64,000 nt of DNA from Cryptomeria japonica (GCF_030272615.1 NC_081407.1:376009018-376073017); one strand, 5' to 3'. Positions 35,401 through 47,894 are shown, numbered from the stretch's first letter. The notes: generated by a model not told the origin, from the sequence alone. Numbers and translations: made by a program.

Positions 35401-38400
35401 TTACGAGAGAATTTTCATGCAAGAGATAGGAAAATCTGAAGGGGCAAGTTCTATATGATCAACACCCTCAACAACAACCTTGTTTGCAAGAAAATCCATG
35501 AAAGCATTAATTTCTCTAAAACAGTGAGAAATGGAGAAAGTGGAAAAGCCATTTAGTTGAAGGAGAATGTGCTCTAAAAAATACTGCAAGTGCCAAGAGA
35601 GACACTTTTTTCTAGCAACTACTTGAAATACCAACATTGAATCACCTTCAATAACAATGTCCTTAATGTTTAAAGAATGAGCAAGATCAAGTCCAAAGGA
35701 TAAGGCCTGAAACTCAGCCACATTATTAGTGCCATGACCAATATATTTACCCACTGCTTTGATGATCTTTGAGGAGTGATAAAAAATAATTACCCCAACC
35801 CCAGACCTCCCCAGATTACCCTTAGAGGCCCCATCAAATTGAAGTTTGAATGAAGGAAAAGGAGGAGGACTCCATTTAACCATCTTGCACTTAAGAGTTG
35901 AAGAAACTCCATCTGTTATAACCCCATGAGAAGGCATCAAATGAAGTAAAGACCATTGCCAAGTGACCCAATTATCCCAATGAGAAAAGGACCTGAGATG
36001 ATCTAAATTTCTATGAATGAAAGCAAGCACCACTTCACTAATGGAAGCTTGAATTTTACCAATTATGACTATCAAAGATGAGGATTTATGTTTGAAGATT
36101 CTTGAATTGCTTTCAAGCCAAAGATTCCAAATCAGCAGAGATGGAGCAACAACCCAAAGTGATGAATAGAACAAAGAGGGAAACAACAAGGGCCATGACA
36201 TAAATTGTAAAAGTATATTTGGACAGAGAGCAGAAGACCATCCTAACATATCAAACAACCAATACCAACACTCAGAGGCAAAAGGACATAGCAAGAAAAG
36301 GTGATCCATCGATTCCATATAATAACCATAGAAAACACAAGGAAAAATTGTTGTAATCCCAAGTCTATCCAACCACATTCTAGTAAGGACTTTATCTTGG
36401 ACTCCCAACCAAGCAAAAGCCCCTGCCTTTGGAAGACAAGCAGGATGCCAGAAAAGCTTAGTAGGCCAACAAGATGGCAAGGGGGCCTGAACTAAAGAAT
36501 TGTACCCCTCTTTAACTGATTAGGAACCTGTAGCATTTTTAACCCAAACCAAAGAGTCCTCCTTCATATGGAAAACTAAAGGTCTTTTACGAAGTTCTTC
36601 TATAAAAGATAAAATAATATCATTATTAATAGATAGGGGAGGGATATCCTTCCATTTAGCCACTAAACATGGACCTAAGGTGACAATGTTGAAATAATCT
36701 GCAACAAAAGGTCCCCAAAGATTTGACAAAATATCCGGTAAAGGGGACTAGTCACGAATAGCTGAGAGAGCAAGATGCCCATTCCAAACTTCATCCCAAA
36801 AATGAGCCTTTTTCCTATTATGGACCACCCAAGATAAATGTGGTAAGATCACCTCCCTACAAGAAATCAAAAAATTCCAAAATGCAAAGCCCTTCGGAAG
36901 GGATGTTGCAGTAAAAATCCTTTCACTGGGTGCTCCCCTTAAATACTTGGTGAGAATGACGGAAGCCCATTTACTCTGAGGGTTTGCATATAACTTCCAA
37001 ATCAAATTTTCCCCTAATGCTTTATGCTAAATAACTAGGTCATGGATACCCGCACCCCCCACCTCCTTGGGATGACATATTTTATCCCAAGAAAGAAGAG
37101 GGATCTTTGTTTGTCCTCCTAAGTTGTCACTCCAAAGGAATGTCCTGAGGGAAACCTTAATCTTCTTGATGACTTGAGAAGGTTCTTGTAGGATAGACAT
37201 CAAGTATGTAGGAATGGCACTCAACACTGATTTGATTAGAAGGATCTTACCAGCCATTGTTAGCCACTTATGATTCCAAGAGGTAATTCTAGAGGTAATA
37301 GAATGGACTAGTTTATCCCAAAAGGAGGTCTTATCTGAACCCAAAAAGAAAGGGATTCCCAAATACATATAGGGAAAGGTCCCAACATGAAAGCTCCAAA
37401 AGTGGGCAAGATTGTCTCGAACTAATGTGGGGACATTCACAAAAAAGACTTTGGACTTCTGATTATTAACCTTTTGACCATAAAAGGCAATGTAATCAGA
37501 AATAAATTTCTTAATAACTCGAGCTACCCTCATAGAAGCCATCCCAAACAGAAGTGTATCATTAGCAAATAAATAATGAGATTGTGAAGAAGGGAGGCCA
37601 TCCACTCTGATACCTGACCATAGACCCGAAGCCATAGCATTAGATATAGCCCTGCTCAATGTTTATGCCAAAACAATAAATAAAAAAGGGGATAGAGGAT
37701 CTCCTTGCCTAATTCCCCAGGAGGAAGCAAAAAAGCCCGAGGGAGAACCATTAATCAGAATTGAAAAGCGACCAGAGGATGTACATGAAAAGACCCACTT
37801 AACCCAACTATACGTAAACCCAAAACGATACAAGAGCGCCACCAGGGACTGCCAATTAACATGATCATAGGCTTTAAGCATGTCTAGTTTAAGAATCATT
37901 GCTGGGACCTTTTGCTAGGATATGGAGTGCAGGATTTCATGCACTACAATAGCACCTTCAAGAGTTTCCTATCCATGCACAAAACCAGCCTGCTCCAAAG
38001 AAATTATCTGAGGAAGGAGTTTAGACAGCCTAACCGAAATTGCCTTAGTAATGATTTTGTATAAGGTGTTACACAAGGCAATTGGATGAAAGTCTGAAAA
38101 AGAGGTAGGATTATCTACTTTTGGAATAATATAGCTATAAGAGTAGTATTAATTTCTCTTAAGATCTACCTATTCCTCCTAGACTCCTCCAAGGCTAACA
38201 ACAAATCTTTTCCAATAAAATCCTAACATCTCTGAAAGAATAAGGCCATAAATCCATCCAGGCCCGGAGCCTTTTCTGGATGCATGGAAAAGACTATCTC
38301 TTTCAATTCATCCAACAAAAAGGGGGCCATAAGCAGCCTATTATCCTCTGGGGAAACTAAAGGGGGGATCAAATTTACAAACTCATCATCAACCACCACT

Positions 38401-39644
38401 GGCTCCATTGAAAGAAGAGACTTAAAGAACCTTACAGCTTCAGGGGCTATATCATCCTCATCTATCAGAGTATTACCAGTAGAGTCATGAATACAAGAGA
38501 TTCAATTGTGAAGTCTCTTGAGCTTAGAAGAAGAATGAAAGAATTTAATATTTTGATCACCTTCAGAAAGCCAAAGATCCCTAGACTTTTGTCTCCAATA
38601 AGATTCTTCCCTAGCCAAGGTCTCACCCAACTACAAGTTCAATAACTTTAGCTTATCATATATTGCAGGAGACAACCCTGAAGCAACAATGCTTTCATTA
38701 AGCTGCTCAATTTCCTCCTGAATCCTGGCCTTTTCACCAAAAATATTCTTAAAATGCATCACATTCCAATCCTTAATCCATGACTTTAAAAAGCCCAGTT
38801 TCTTAACAAGCTGAAACATCCGCGACCCAGGAAAAAATGAAGCTGAATACCACCAATGTTTTAAGGAAGGCAAAAATGATTGGTCCCTAAACCACATTGG
38901 CTCAAACTTGAAAGGTAACTTTCTAGGAGCCCTATCCTCAAAAATAGAAAACTGAATAGGGAAATGATCAGAGCCAGTAAAGGGGAGAATTGAGGACACA
39001 AAATCCTGACCCGAATTGAACCAATTATCCAAAACCATAAAATGATCCAGCCTTTCTGAAATTTGGCAAAAATCCCTACGCATATTAGTCTATTTAAGTG
39101 ACCCATTAAGAGGTTTACAATCAACCAAATTCAAGGAGTGAATGAAGTTGCAAAAGTCTGACATAGCATGCTTATTAGGGATAATTCCCCCAACCTTTTC
39201 ATCCATACTAGTAATTGCATTAATATCTCCCCCAAAAATTAGAATAACATTCCGTAGAGGAGTGGCAAGAGAAACCAAGTAATTCCAAAGTGTTATTTTT
39301 TCTAGAACCTCTGATGGACCATACACATTAAATAACCAGAATTTTAACTTTGATAGCCTGCTCTTAACTAGCCCAAGCATCCAATTGGATGAGGAAGCAA
39401 TTAATGAGAAATGTACAGTAGAATCTTTCCAAAGAATTGCCAGCCCACCCAAAGCCCCAAAAGAGGGAGATGACCAAAAATTCCAAACTTTCCAAGAGGA
39501 AAATAACCTATCAGCCAAAGAAAAATTTAGCTTAGTTTCTTGTAACAACACCAGATCACACTTCATTAGGTTTAATTGTGACTTAATCAAGTTTCATTTG
39601 TTAGGGGTGTTTAAGCCCCTAACATTCCAGGATATAATCGTCAT
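35401..39644 (-). pseudogene. LINE ORF2: endonuclease, RT, zf-RVT and RNase H; broken, RT catalytic Asp lost
   Basis: ATG 39644 starts MTIISWNVRGLNTPN. The endonuclease shows LLQETKL, GGDINAI and GSDHFPI. The RT shows GLDGFMALFFQ (about 38240), [12 protein letters not shown] (about 37885), [12 protein letters not shown] (about 37700), FANDTLLF (about 37565) and YLGIPFFLG. The catalytic FADD box has become FAND, consistent with one G-to-A change. A zinc-finger region (CPFASECWYW) lies near 36270. The C-terminus is an RNase H domain: FDGASKGNLGRSGVGVI, GTNNVAEFQALSFGL, IEGDSMLVFQ. One frame change lies between 37900 and 38220. Stops are mostly TAG. The last 360 codons (36480-35401) are open. 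Confidence 0.88.
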
Positions 39645-39748
39645 TGGGCCTGAGGGGAAGCATCAGCTCGCCTCAAAATATTCAACAATACTAGAGAAAC
39701 CAATCCAACTAAAAAAACCTTATGCAGACTTCATTTAGTCACTAAGGC

Positions 39749-41574
39749 TCATGTGAGAGGTGGACTAAAGGGTTTCTTTGATCTTTTCTTTCTGGAAGTC
39801 TCCAAAGAGGAAAGAATAGTTGATTGAATTCCCACATCTATTTCTAATTTAGTCTTAATATGCTTGGGCTTGCGACCCCTTTTGCCTGGAGTAGACAAGG
39901 GTGAAGTAGGGATAAGAGGGGTTTGAACCAAAGGAAGCCCAGGAGTGACCTCCACAAGTGCCTTATCTACCCTAATCTCCTCCTTTTCTGAGACCAAGGG
40001 AGTGAGAGAAGACACAAGACCTAAAGCCACCAAATTCTTATCCATATTGAGAAGCTCAAAAGAGTTATTGGTGGGAAAAGTAGACAAATCATTCTCCAAA
40101 GTCTCCAAATCAACCGAAATCAAAGAAATTACCTTATTAGTATTAACAATATCCTGTACTTGAGAAATTAGATGCTCATCTAGAATAAAATCAACCTCCA
40201 TGGGTTTGTCACTATCTATCAAAACCTTTGGCATTCGTGAAATGGTCTCTAATAAAATACCCACATCTAAAGCAATATCCCCACCCATGGTTTTATTCAA
40301 AACAACAGGGATTCGGGACTCAGCCCCTAAAATATTACCCAACTCAACCATAGGCTCAGAATACACTCCCGTATTTGTAGTGACATTAGAAATTTTTAGA
40401 GGGGGAGCATTCGATCGACCAATCCTTGAGGAAATAATAGAGTTTTTAGGAGCCGTTGCTGAAACCCTAGAAGTGAAGGTCTTATTCACGGGGGAAGGAG
40501 GAATAGTGGCAGCCCCAACAAATTGATCTTTATTCTAGGCAAAAGTTTCCACATTCTCATCAAAAGGAGATTCAATATCCCCCGACCCAAAACAAATGGA
40601 TTTCATATGAAAGAACAGGGGAGAATCCATAGTTACTATAGAGCAACCAAAATCTCCATAATCCCTAACCAAATTTTGACGCCACAAACCAAACGAAGAT
40701 TGAATGTTACAAAATTTTGGCGGGGAGAATTTAGGGGAAGTTAAGACACAAATTTTGACAACCAACACCCCATCCTCAAACATAGAACATGAAAGCAAAA
40801 ATTTACCCAAAGAATCCCCGATTTTCATTAATATATTAGATTCAATAAATTCAGATAGTAACAGAGGAAGTTTAAACCACATTGGAACCCATTTTGGGCC
40901 CACCCTAGTAGCCGCTAGAAAGGATTTCCAGCTTTCCACAAAAATCAGGTTTTTTCCAAGCCAAAAAATGGTGCACTCAAAGCCTTATCTCTAGCAGATT
41001 CAAAATCAAACACAATAAGAAATGAACTTGGAGAAAGAACATGGAAGTACAAAGTGCCATACCAGTGAGCATGAAGTTTGTAATCAAGTTTGGACAGAGG
41101 AATAGAATCACCGCACACCTGAATCACAACTGCCAAAGCCCAAAGATCATGAGCCTTCTTCCCCAAAATAGCATCTGAGGCATCAATCAACAAGATCAGA
41201 ACCAAAGCAGGCTGAGAGGGCAATTCCAAATTCTGCAAATGACCTCCTGAATCCTTTGAAAGTGGTTGCAAATTCGCAAAGGCATTCGACAGATCAATCT
41301 GAGCCTTATTGCCAGAAACCCTAACATTCTGCCTTTGCCTACCCTTCTACCATTTCCCGAAATTGCGATCTCGTCGAAAGAACCCTTTAAAATATGCAGA
41401 AGAAGGGAACTCAAATTGGGATGTTTTAATGGGAGCAGGCGAGGCCAAGACATCAACCCATTTGTTTTCCTTGAACACCCATTGTGAAACATGTCCTGCT
41501 CGAGAGCCAAAAGGATCTTTGGGGGGGAGAAGATTAGACACCACCTCATCTCCCCAACACCTGTTTTGATGCAT
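39749..41574 (-). pseudogene. LINE ORF1 protein (DUF4283-like, AT-hook), broken
   Basis: The minus-strand ATG at 41574 begins the reading (MHQNRCWGDE). Around 41050-40700 it shows a DUF4283-like pattern: YGTLYFHVLSP, LIFVESWKSFLAATRVGP, VPMWFKLP, KIGDSLGKFL. The C-terminal half is low-complexity and acidic, ending in a basic patch with GKRGRKPKHIKTK, an AT-hook-like motif. No CCHC knuckle is visible, so nucleic-acid binding would rest on the DUF4283 domain and basic tail. It is broken by TAG codons (about 41344 and 40523) and one frameshift in an A-run near 40950. Confidence 0.75.
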
Positions 41575-42039
41575 GTCGAATGCCTCACACTGGGGAGCTT
41601 GCTCATCTCAAAAATTTTCTCCTCCGATGCTGCCCTGTAAGTGTTCAGTTTCATCTAAATTTGATATTGCGCGCCAAAATTCTTTGGAAAAAAATGTTCT
41701 GCCAAGAATGGAAGTCTGCAAATTATAATCAAATGATTTTTTCTATGACACAAGTTTGCTGGAATGGCCTGAACAACAAGGTGAGGGTTCGATTCACGGT
41801 AAGCACAAGACAGATATGAACAATCAACAGCGGTAGGGAAAAATTGATTGGATTATCGCCTTACCATCTGAAATTAAGTCCTCCTGATTTGATGCACCCA
41901 AGAACAACGATGAGATGCAAGCCCAAAATCCTCAATTATGATGACTCCTAGGTGCAAGATGAAATCCCACTTAATGTCATCCTTGTTGTTGACAAATGAG
42001 GTCTAAAAACCAAGTATAATCTATTTCAACATATATAAC

Positions 42040-42552
42040 ATATTTCTATAAACTATGGGTTTTACTTGAATTATTTTTAGTATCTCAAATCAAATCACAT
42101 TCTTTTATTGTGAGAATTTTTAATAATATTTTTTAAATATGTCAAACCACATCACTTTCTTTTCATGTTAGAATTTTTTATAGCATAATGCACCTTGTAT
42201 TTTGATTTATTTATGCAATGATTTGTACTAGTGATATGTTATAGCATTTAAGTTTACAAATAATATGACCCTTATGAATAGGTAATGCACATTTCTCTTG
42301 ATTTTGTTTAAAATCATATAAATTTTATTTTATTGCGGGAATCTTATAAACATTTATATCTTAGATCACATTTCAAAAAAAATAATTAGTAGGTAAAATA
42401 TGTTTTTATGTACTCTTTATTTAATATGAACTTTATGACTTCTTTTTGTGAGAATTTCACTAAAAAGAAAAAAACTTATAAAAGTATTTTTTTAATGTAC
42501 TTCTTGTTTTACATAAGTTTTATTTGACATTATCTCAAAACAAATCACTTTC

Positions 42553-42627
<75 letters not shown>

Positions 42628-43020
42628 GTGTAATCATATCATTTTTATTTATTGTGGGAATTTTCTATAAAATAATTTAAAAGATAAAGTATATTTTTCA
42701 TATGAGTTTTATTTCACTCTATTTTCTTAATATTTCAATTATCTTCACATTTAAAAAAATAATTGATAATAATTTTTAAACATGTATAGTATATTTCTTT
42801 ATACTCTTGATTTTATGTGAGTTTTATTTGAATTTTTTTGAATATCTCAAATTATATCTAATTATTTTATTTTAGATTTTTCTAATAACATTTTTTAAAC
42901 AAGTAATGTATATTTTTGTGTACTCTTGCTTTAATTTGAGATTTATTTGGTTTTTCTAATATCTCAAACGACATCACTTTCTTTGAATGTGAGAATATTT
43001 TATAACATTATACGCCCTAA
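42040..43020. repeat. Degenerate tandem array, units near 100 bp (right block)
   Basis: The same loose unit as 33360-34080: ATCTCAAATCAAATCAC, ATTGTGAGAATTTT, TGTACTCTT and TTTTATTTGA recur in order. The array also contains the (AT)n microsatellite. Confidence 0.65.
42556..42621. repeat. (AT)n microsatellite, about 33 units
   Basis: An uninterrupted AT dinucleotide run inside the tandem array; length is likely to vary between individuals. Confidence 0.95.
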
Positions 43021-43744
43021 TTTTTTCTTGATTTATGCAATGATTAGTGTACAAGTAACATATTATATTGTTAAAGCTTTCAAATGACATTATTCTTACC
43101 TATTTCTATTAACATACATTCATATTATCTATTTCATCCATTCATTACCTCAATTCATTTTCACTAGTTGTACAAGGTCCATTAGTCATTATAGCAATTA
43201 TGCTTATAATATCTAGTCTTACCACATATTTATACTATATATTGTAAATAAATAATCCACATGTAAATTAAAAAAATACCAAATGATGGTCAAAATGGAC
43301 TAATAATTGAACACAAGAGAACATATAAATGTTATATAAAAATGACATAAATACATTCATTACAAGTGAAATAAACCATTTTTTGTTTCAAATCAAATAT
43401 CATAGATATCCACTATAAGTGTGTCATTCATAAAATAAGATGCTCACTTAAACACGTATTGTTATCATAGTGAAAAGATATTATTCTTATGCGTACAACT
43501 ATTGGGGTAGAATGTATATGCATTGGAGTATCTCAAGTTAATAATTTATGTCATCGCAAATATAAAAGGTGAACACAATAAATACCTAGTTTTTCTCCAT
43601 AAAATGTCAGGGATTTTCCAAAGGTTTTAGTGTTCAACAATTGGTTGTATTCAACTATTAGTTCTCTGGTGTTGGATATAAAAATTTGAGATAACGCACA
43701 CTTATGATTACTCATAGACATTTGGTCCATTTAAGTTGCATATA
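43021..43744. other. AT-rich sequence, nothing recognised
   Basis: No ORF, RNA gene or repeat structure is supported between the array and the 3' end of the next LINE. Confidence 0.5.
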
Positions 43745-43924
43745 AGTTTTTGATTATCATAAACGGGTTTTATAGGGACCTAAAACCCAAATCTATCAAA
43801 AAAATTAATAGTATCAAACCAAAGTTTAAACAACAGCTAAACAACAATAGAAACTTGGAATTCACCCTGCAAAGAACAAAATACAAAAAACAAAAAAGGG
43901 GAAAAGAAAGAAGCCAAAAGTAAG

Positions 43925-45492
43925 CTAATTAAGGGCTTTCAGGAGCTCAACATTCTTCTGAATCATCTTGTTTTTAATCTTCTCAAGCTCCTCCATAATA
44001 AATCTGGAACTACCTTTTTCATTTTTTTTTCTCCTGGTCCTGGTAGAAGGCCCCATAGAGGTCTGCATATCCTAGTTCTTGTTGTCCAATTTGGCACCTA
44101 AGGACAGATCAGATCTGACCCGATGGTCTTTCTGTATGGCAATATTTTTGTTAACTCTTTAAATTCCTTCTGCATTGTTAAAAAAATTCTCTTTGCTAAT
44201 CTCAACCAATCCCCTAAGTTTGCCCTTTAATTCCTGTATGTCATTCTGTAGACTGGCAATCCTAGCCTCAAGCTCTGTTTTCATAACCTTGATGTCCTCC
44301 GTAATTTTTTGGGTCAACTTCAAGAGTTTGTCATTTTTATCAAGTTCTAGATTCTTAGTGAAAGTGTATATTATGTCCTTGATGCCCTATTTTAGGAGAC
44401 TGATTTCACCAAAAATCCAACGAAAACATTTCTCCTATTGGAAATCAAAATGCATAGGAGCATGTCAATGTCCATCTCATTCTATTTAAATTTATTGGGG
44501 TCCACAATAAGGGGGAGGTCAAGTTTAATTTCATCCTCCCCTTTATCTTGAGTATCTTCCCTTTTCCTAGTTTTCTTCTTTTTCAAATTTTGTGGGCCCA
44601 AATTTTGGGGTTGAGAAATAGGGGTTTTCAACTTTTCCGTTGCCCATCTAGGTGAATTTTTCCTTTTCATACTACTAGTAGTTCTGAGAGTGGGCTTCTG
44701 AGGGGGGCCCTCATCCTTCGAGGGATTGTATTATGAGTCATCCAACACATGGATATCATTTCAATCCATGGCCATTCTGCCCTCCTCCTTACCAAATTTT
44801 GTATCTAAAACATCATGCACATCCTGGCTAGCTAAGGGTTTGGGGTTTCTCAAAACAGGGTGGGGGGGGTTAAACTCATTTTCTTTAGCATACTCCATAA
44901 TAAATATAATTGACCCCTCATGCACTGGATTTTCCTCATTTTCAAAATGCTTGTGAATGATATGCTCAAGAGAAGACAATAAATAAAATGACAGTGAGAT
45001 TTTTTTATCATGCCTAAACTGATTCAATGTAGTGAAATGATAAGAAAAATACTAGCATAGTGCCCATCTAGAGTTGTGTACCTTATAATAAACTTTAACA
45101 TATCCGACCAGAGCTTTAGAAGATCCTTTTGATTGTAGCCTCCATCAGGATTTTTCCTGGACTCCGCTTCTCTCGCTCTTTTTGTCATAGAAAATAGACA
45201 AGGCTTATTTTGAATATTTCCTTTCTCTGTAGATTTTCTTCCCCTCCATACTTAGCCCCATAATCTCAGCTATGAAGGGTTCATCTATCTTGAATTCAAC
45301 ACCATACACACTGAACACCCCACCCCTTTATTCCATTTTTTAACAAACATTTTTCGTGAGATTCTGGTTTGGGCCATGGAGTTTTCTCACATATGGTTCC
45401 AGACCACCATCCACAACTTATGTCCATAGTTATTTGTTTTTATCCCATAACTCACATGACAATAGTTCCATTCTGATCTTCTCTCCCCCCAT
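43925..45492 (-). pseudogene. Unrecognised protein family (MGGEK start), second copy, degenerate
   Basis: A homologue of 31311-32726. The minus-strand ATG at 45492 gives MGGEKIRME. Further matches are VVDGG and LHGPN, YGVEFKIDEPF, SMEGKKIYRE, TLDGHYASIF, HEGSIIFIMEYAKENEF and SPRWATEKLKT. The C-terminus GSSRFIMEELEKIKNKMIQKN parallels GTSRFIMEELEEINRISIQKN of the other copy. Stop at 43925-43927. It has more frameshifts than copy A. The shared start, domain order and stop position show this is a real protein family. Its role is unknown. Confidence 0.68.
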
Positions 45493-45559
45493 ATAACTAT
45501 TACCTTTGAAAATTTTGGTATTCACACAAAAACCAGGCTTAAGACAAGCAATAAAAAAC

Positions 45560-47040
45560 AAGACCCATAAGAATAATGTGGAAGGTCGATTCCACTTCTT
45601 TCTATGAATGACTTAACAAATGTGAAAAGCTATAATAATTTATTAGTGAGAGATTATCGACATCCTTCCGAGCTAGCTCACACAAATGGAATTGAAAGGA
45701 GTCCCCTTTCCAACACTATTTAATATCATCACTAATGACACCAAGATTTGCCACATGGTCTACATTCATATTGCCCTCCCTAAAAATGTATGAAATTTGA
45801 ATTTCTTCCGACTTGGAAATCATATCAAAGCATTCCTGCATTAGGTGTTTAATCCTCCAGCTATGGGGTGTCTTTTTAATCAAACAATTGATTTTGTTTA
45901 GAGAGTCACTTTCCAGCCAGACCTTCTTGTACCCTCAACAAATAGCCATTTTAAGCCCAATGTAGGTCGCATTTTCCTTAACATAGTGGTTTATCTGCAT
46001 GACTAGTGGAAGTGTTACTGCTGAGACAAGCCTACCACTTTAATCATGAGAAAATCCCCCATAGCCTACCAAGACAGGATTTCCTTTAGCCACCCCATCA
46101 ACATTAATTTTGATCCATCCTCTAAGACGAGCAATCCAAGCAATATTGGGTTTGGTGTGCTTTTTTTTAGTAGTTAGTATAGATATGTCTCAATCAATGT
46201 GCCATCTATTGATTATATTCCAATCCAAATTAGAAGTATGAATGGCGAGATCAAATTTATGGGAGGGATAGGAAGAGATGAAATTCTCCTTAATAATCAA
46301 CTAAATATGATGGGCAACCAAAAAGGTAGGAGATTCCTTTTCTCTAAAGATACAATTATTCCATTCCTTCCAAATGCCCCAGGAAACATGAAGGAGCATA
46401 AAACTCCATAAAACCATAAGAGATTGGTTATTATAGGGGCAAGACCATTGGAACCAACAATCTAGTAGAATTTAGAAGAAACACCAATTGACACACCAAA
46501 GATTGAATAAGTGAGCCCTAATATCCTGGACAAAAGAATAATGCATTAACAAATGCACAACATCTTCAGCAAATTCCTTACAAAGAAAGCAACAGTTAGG
46601 CAAAGTCATCCCTCTTCTACATAGGCTATCAATAGACAACACTTTATTTTACATAAAAAGCCAAAAGAAGATATTGACTTTAGGGATTAAAAATTTGTTT
46701 TAGAGACAAGACTGGAATGGGGCTAGAGCAAAGGATCTTGAGAGCAAAGCTAAAGCCTGTGAAACAAAAAAACCTCCAGAAGAAGAGCCCACCCAAACCA
46801 AGGAATCCTCAATAGAGAGGGCAGGAATGTGAACATTCAAGAGCCACTTCTGAAGAGGGAGGAGCAACGGATCCAATCTAGAAAGGTCAAGTCACCTGCC
46901 ATTCCGAATATAATCAACAACCCAACGACCAACCTGATCTTTACACTTCTCCATAAAGTGAACAACCCAATTACAGCCCTTAAAGGACAATCACCTAGCT
47001 ACCATTCTTCCCTCAAAATCGCATATAGGTTATATTTTAC
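45560..47040 (-). pseudogene. LINE ORF2 C-terminal region (zf-RVT and RNase H), broken
   Basis: On the minus strand the fragment reads DYIRNGRWLDLSRL-like sequence (stop in place of W). Next come EDSLVWVGSSSGGFF, a zinc-finger region with CCFLCKEFAEDVVHLLMH (about 46590), and FHVSWGIWKEWNNCIF in near-frame. It closes with an RNase H domain: GWIKINVDGVAKGNPV, ENATYIGLKMAI, VWLESDSLNKINCL, FREGNMNVDHVANLGV. These are the standard C-terminal parts of RNase H-bearing plant L1 elements. Several frames and stops are involved. Confidence 0.78.
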
Positions 47041-47835
47041 ATAAAAAACTATGATATTGTATTAATTACAAACAATATTTTTTTATTCAACTACTAGGGG
47101 TTTTCAGAATAAGTTTTGGTCAAATCTTAAAGTCATTTTTTTGGACACTTTACACTAGATGCATTATTTTGAAGAGTTGCATGATGAGTCATGTCTTCAA
47201 ACCTTAGTTGAAGATAGTTAAGTGTCCATTTTACATTTCTTATAAAAAATAAAGGTCTTATTACAATATTCCATGTGATGGCTACATGTTGACGAAGTCA
47301 GGCCTCACAATCCCTCTCCCCTATGTGTTTCAAGTTTCATTGTGTATATTTTAAATGGTGATCCACGTGTGAAACAATGAGTTACAAAATACTTAATAAT
47401 CAAACAGTTGCGACGTAATTCATTGTTTATATTGTAAATGATGATCTACATGTGAAACAATAAGTTACAAAAAGCTTAATAATCAAACAGTTATGATGTA
47501 GATTTGTGCAAGACATATATAACAATTTACTTATTTTGAAATAATGAAACTTTACTTATTTAAATGTATAAACATTACTTATCTTAAAATAATTTAAAAT
47601 ATTAAATTTCCATGTTACTTGTTGCAATTCTATGAATGCTAAGAAGACACTAATAATAACTATTTTTATTGTTCATATGAGGTAGTGTTATTTGCAGAAA
47701 ACTAGAGCTTCTCACAACAAACATTAGTGCTAATTTACAGAAAGAAAAATTTATATATGATCTCCATTCACCTTGCTTTACTTAAGTAAAGGAATATGGC
47801 ACCCTCTTCCCTGTACCTCCACAACTTTCATTCAT
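47041..47835. other. AT-rich spacer with a short tandem repeat
   Basis: No gene is visible. The only structure is the tandem duplication at about 47340-47507. Confidence 0.5.
47340..47507. repeat. Two-copy tandem repeat, about 84-bp units
   Basis: GTGAAACAATGAGTTACAAA then CTTAATAATCAAACAGTT occurs at about 47371-47410. GTGAAACAATAAGTTACAAA with the same continuation occurs at about 47453-47494. A related but diverged copy lies near 33120-33180. Confidence 0.75.
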
Positions 47836-47894
47836 GCGGGGATAGCGTCAGACTGAAGATCTGAAGGTCGCGTGTTCGATCCACGCTCACCGCA
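47836..47894 (+). pseudogene. tRNA-Phe(GAA) pseudogene, D-arm deleted
   Basis: The 59-nt segment starts GCGGGGATAGC and ends CTCACCGCA. Both acceptor arms pair (GCGGGGA with TCACCGC), the anticodon arm is intact around CTGAAGATCTG (anticodon GAA), and the T-arm GCGTGTTCGATCCACGC pairs perfectly. The expected 14 nt covering most of the D-arm are missing between two AGC strings, shortening a 73-nt tRNA to 59. Without the D-arm and A box it should not be expressed or fold as a functional tRNA. Confidence 0.9.

Larger units (their letters stand above)
34085..42035 (-). mobile_element. Long L1-type LINE (copy 3) with RNase H, minus strand
   Basis: A minus-strand LINE whose 3' end is at about 34085-34115 (GGTTCATCCACTTTTATCAAAAA). 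It carries ORF2 (39644-35401) and ORF1 (41574-39749). Bases 41575 to about 42035 would be 5' UTR. About 1.3 kb of 3' UTR follows ORF2 (34115-35400) with no other gene. It differs from the LINE at 1-6165 by having a C-terminal RNase H domain and no visible CCHC knuckle in ORF1. The same approximately 100-bp array lies on both sides. Confidence 0.87.
43745..47040 (-). mobile_element. LINE (copy 4), minus strand: ORF2 3' part followed by an extra ORF
   Basis: The minus-strand order is: WLGDCPL-type RT C-terminal sequence (about 47000), zf-RVT region, RNase H domain ending near 45640, then the unrecognised MGGEK ORF (45492-43925). The 3' end is a LINE-like GTTTATGATAATCAAAAAC (about 43750-43772). 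The 5' part of ORF2 is missing, as in a 5'-truncated insertion. Whether the extra ORF belongs to the LINE or is an adjacent insertion is uncertain. The matching 3' end of copy A (31146-32800) suggests it travels with this element. Confidence 0.6.

Noticed and set aside
39385..41569. Several plus-strand ORFs of 70-120 residues
   Set aside because: They overlap LINE copy 3 ORF1 and ORF2 on the opposite strand, where domain motifs are clear.
47836..47894. Functional tRNA-Phe gene
   Set aside because: Fourteen nucleotides of the D-arm, including the A-box region, are missing.
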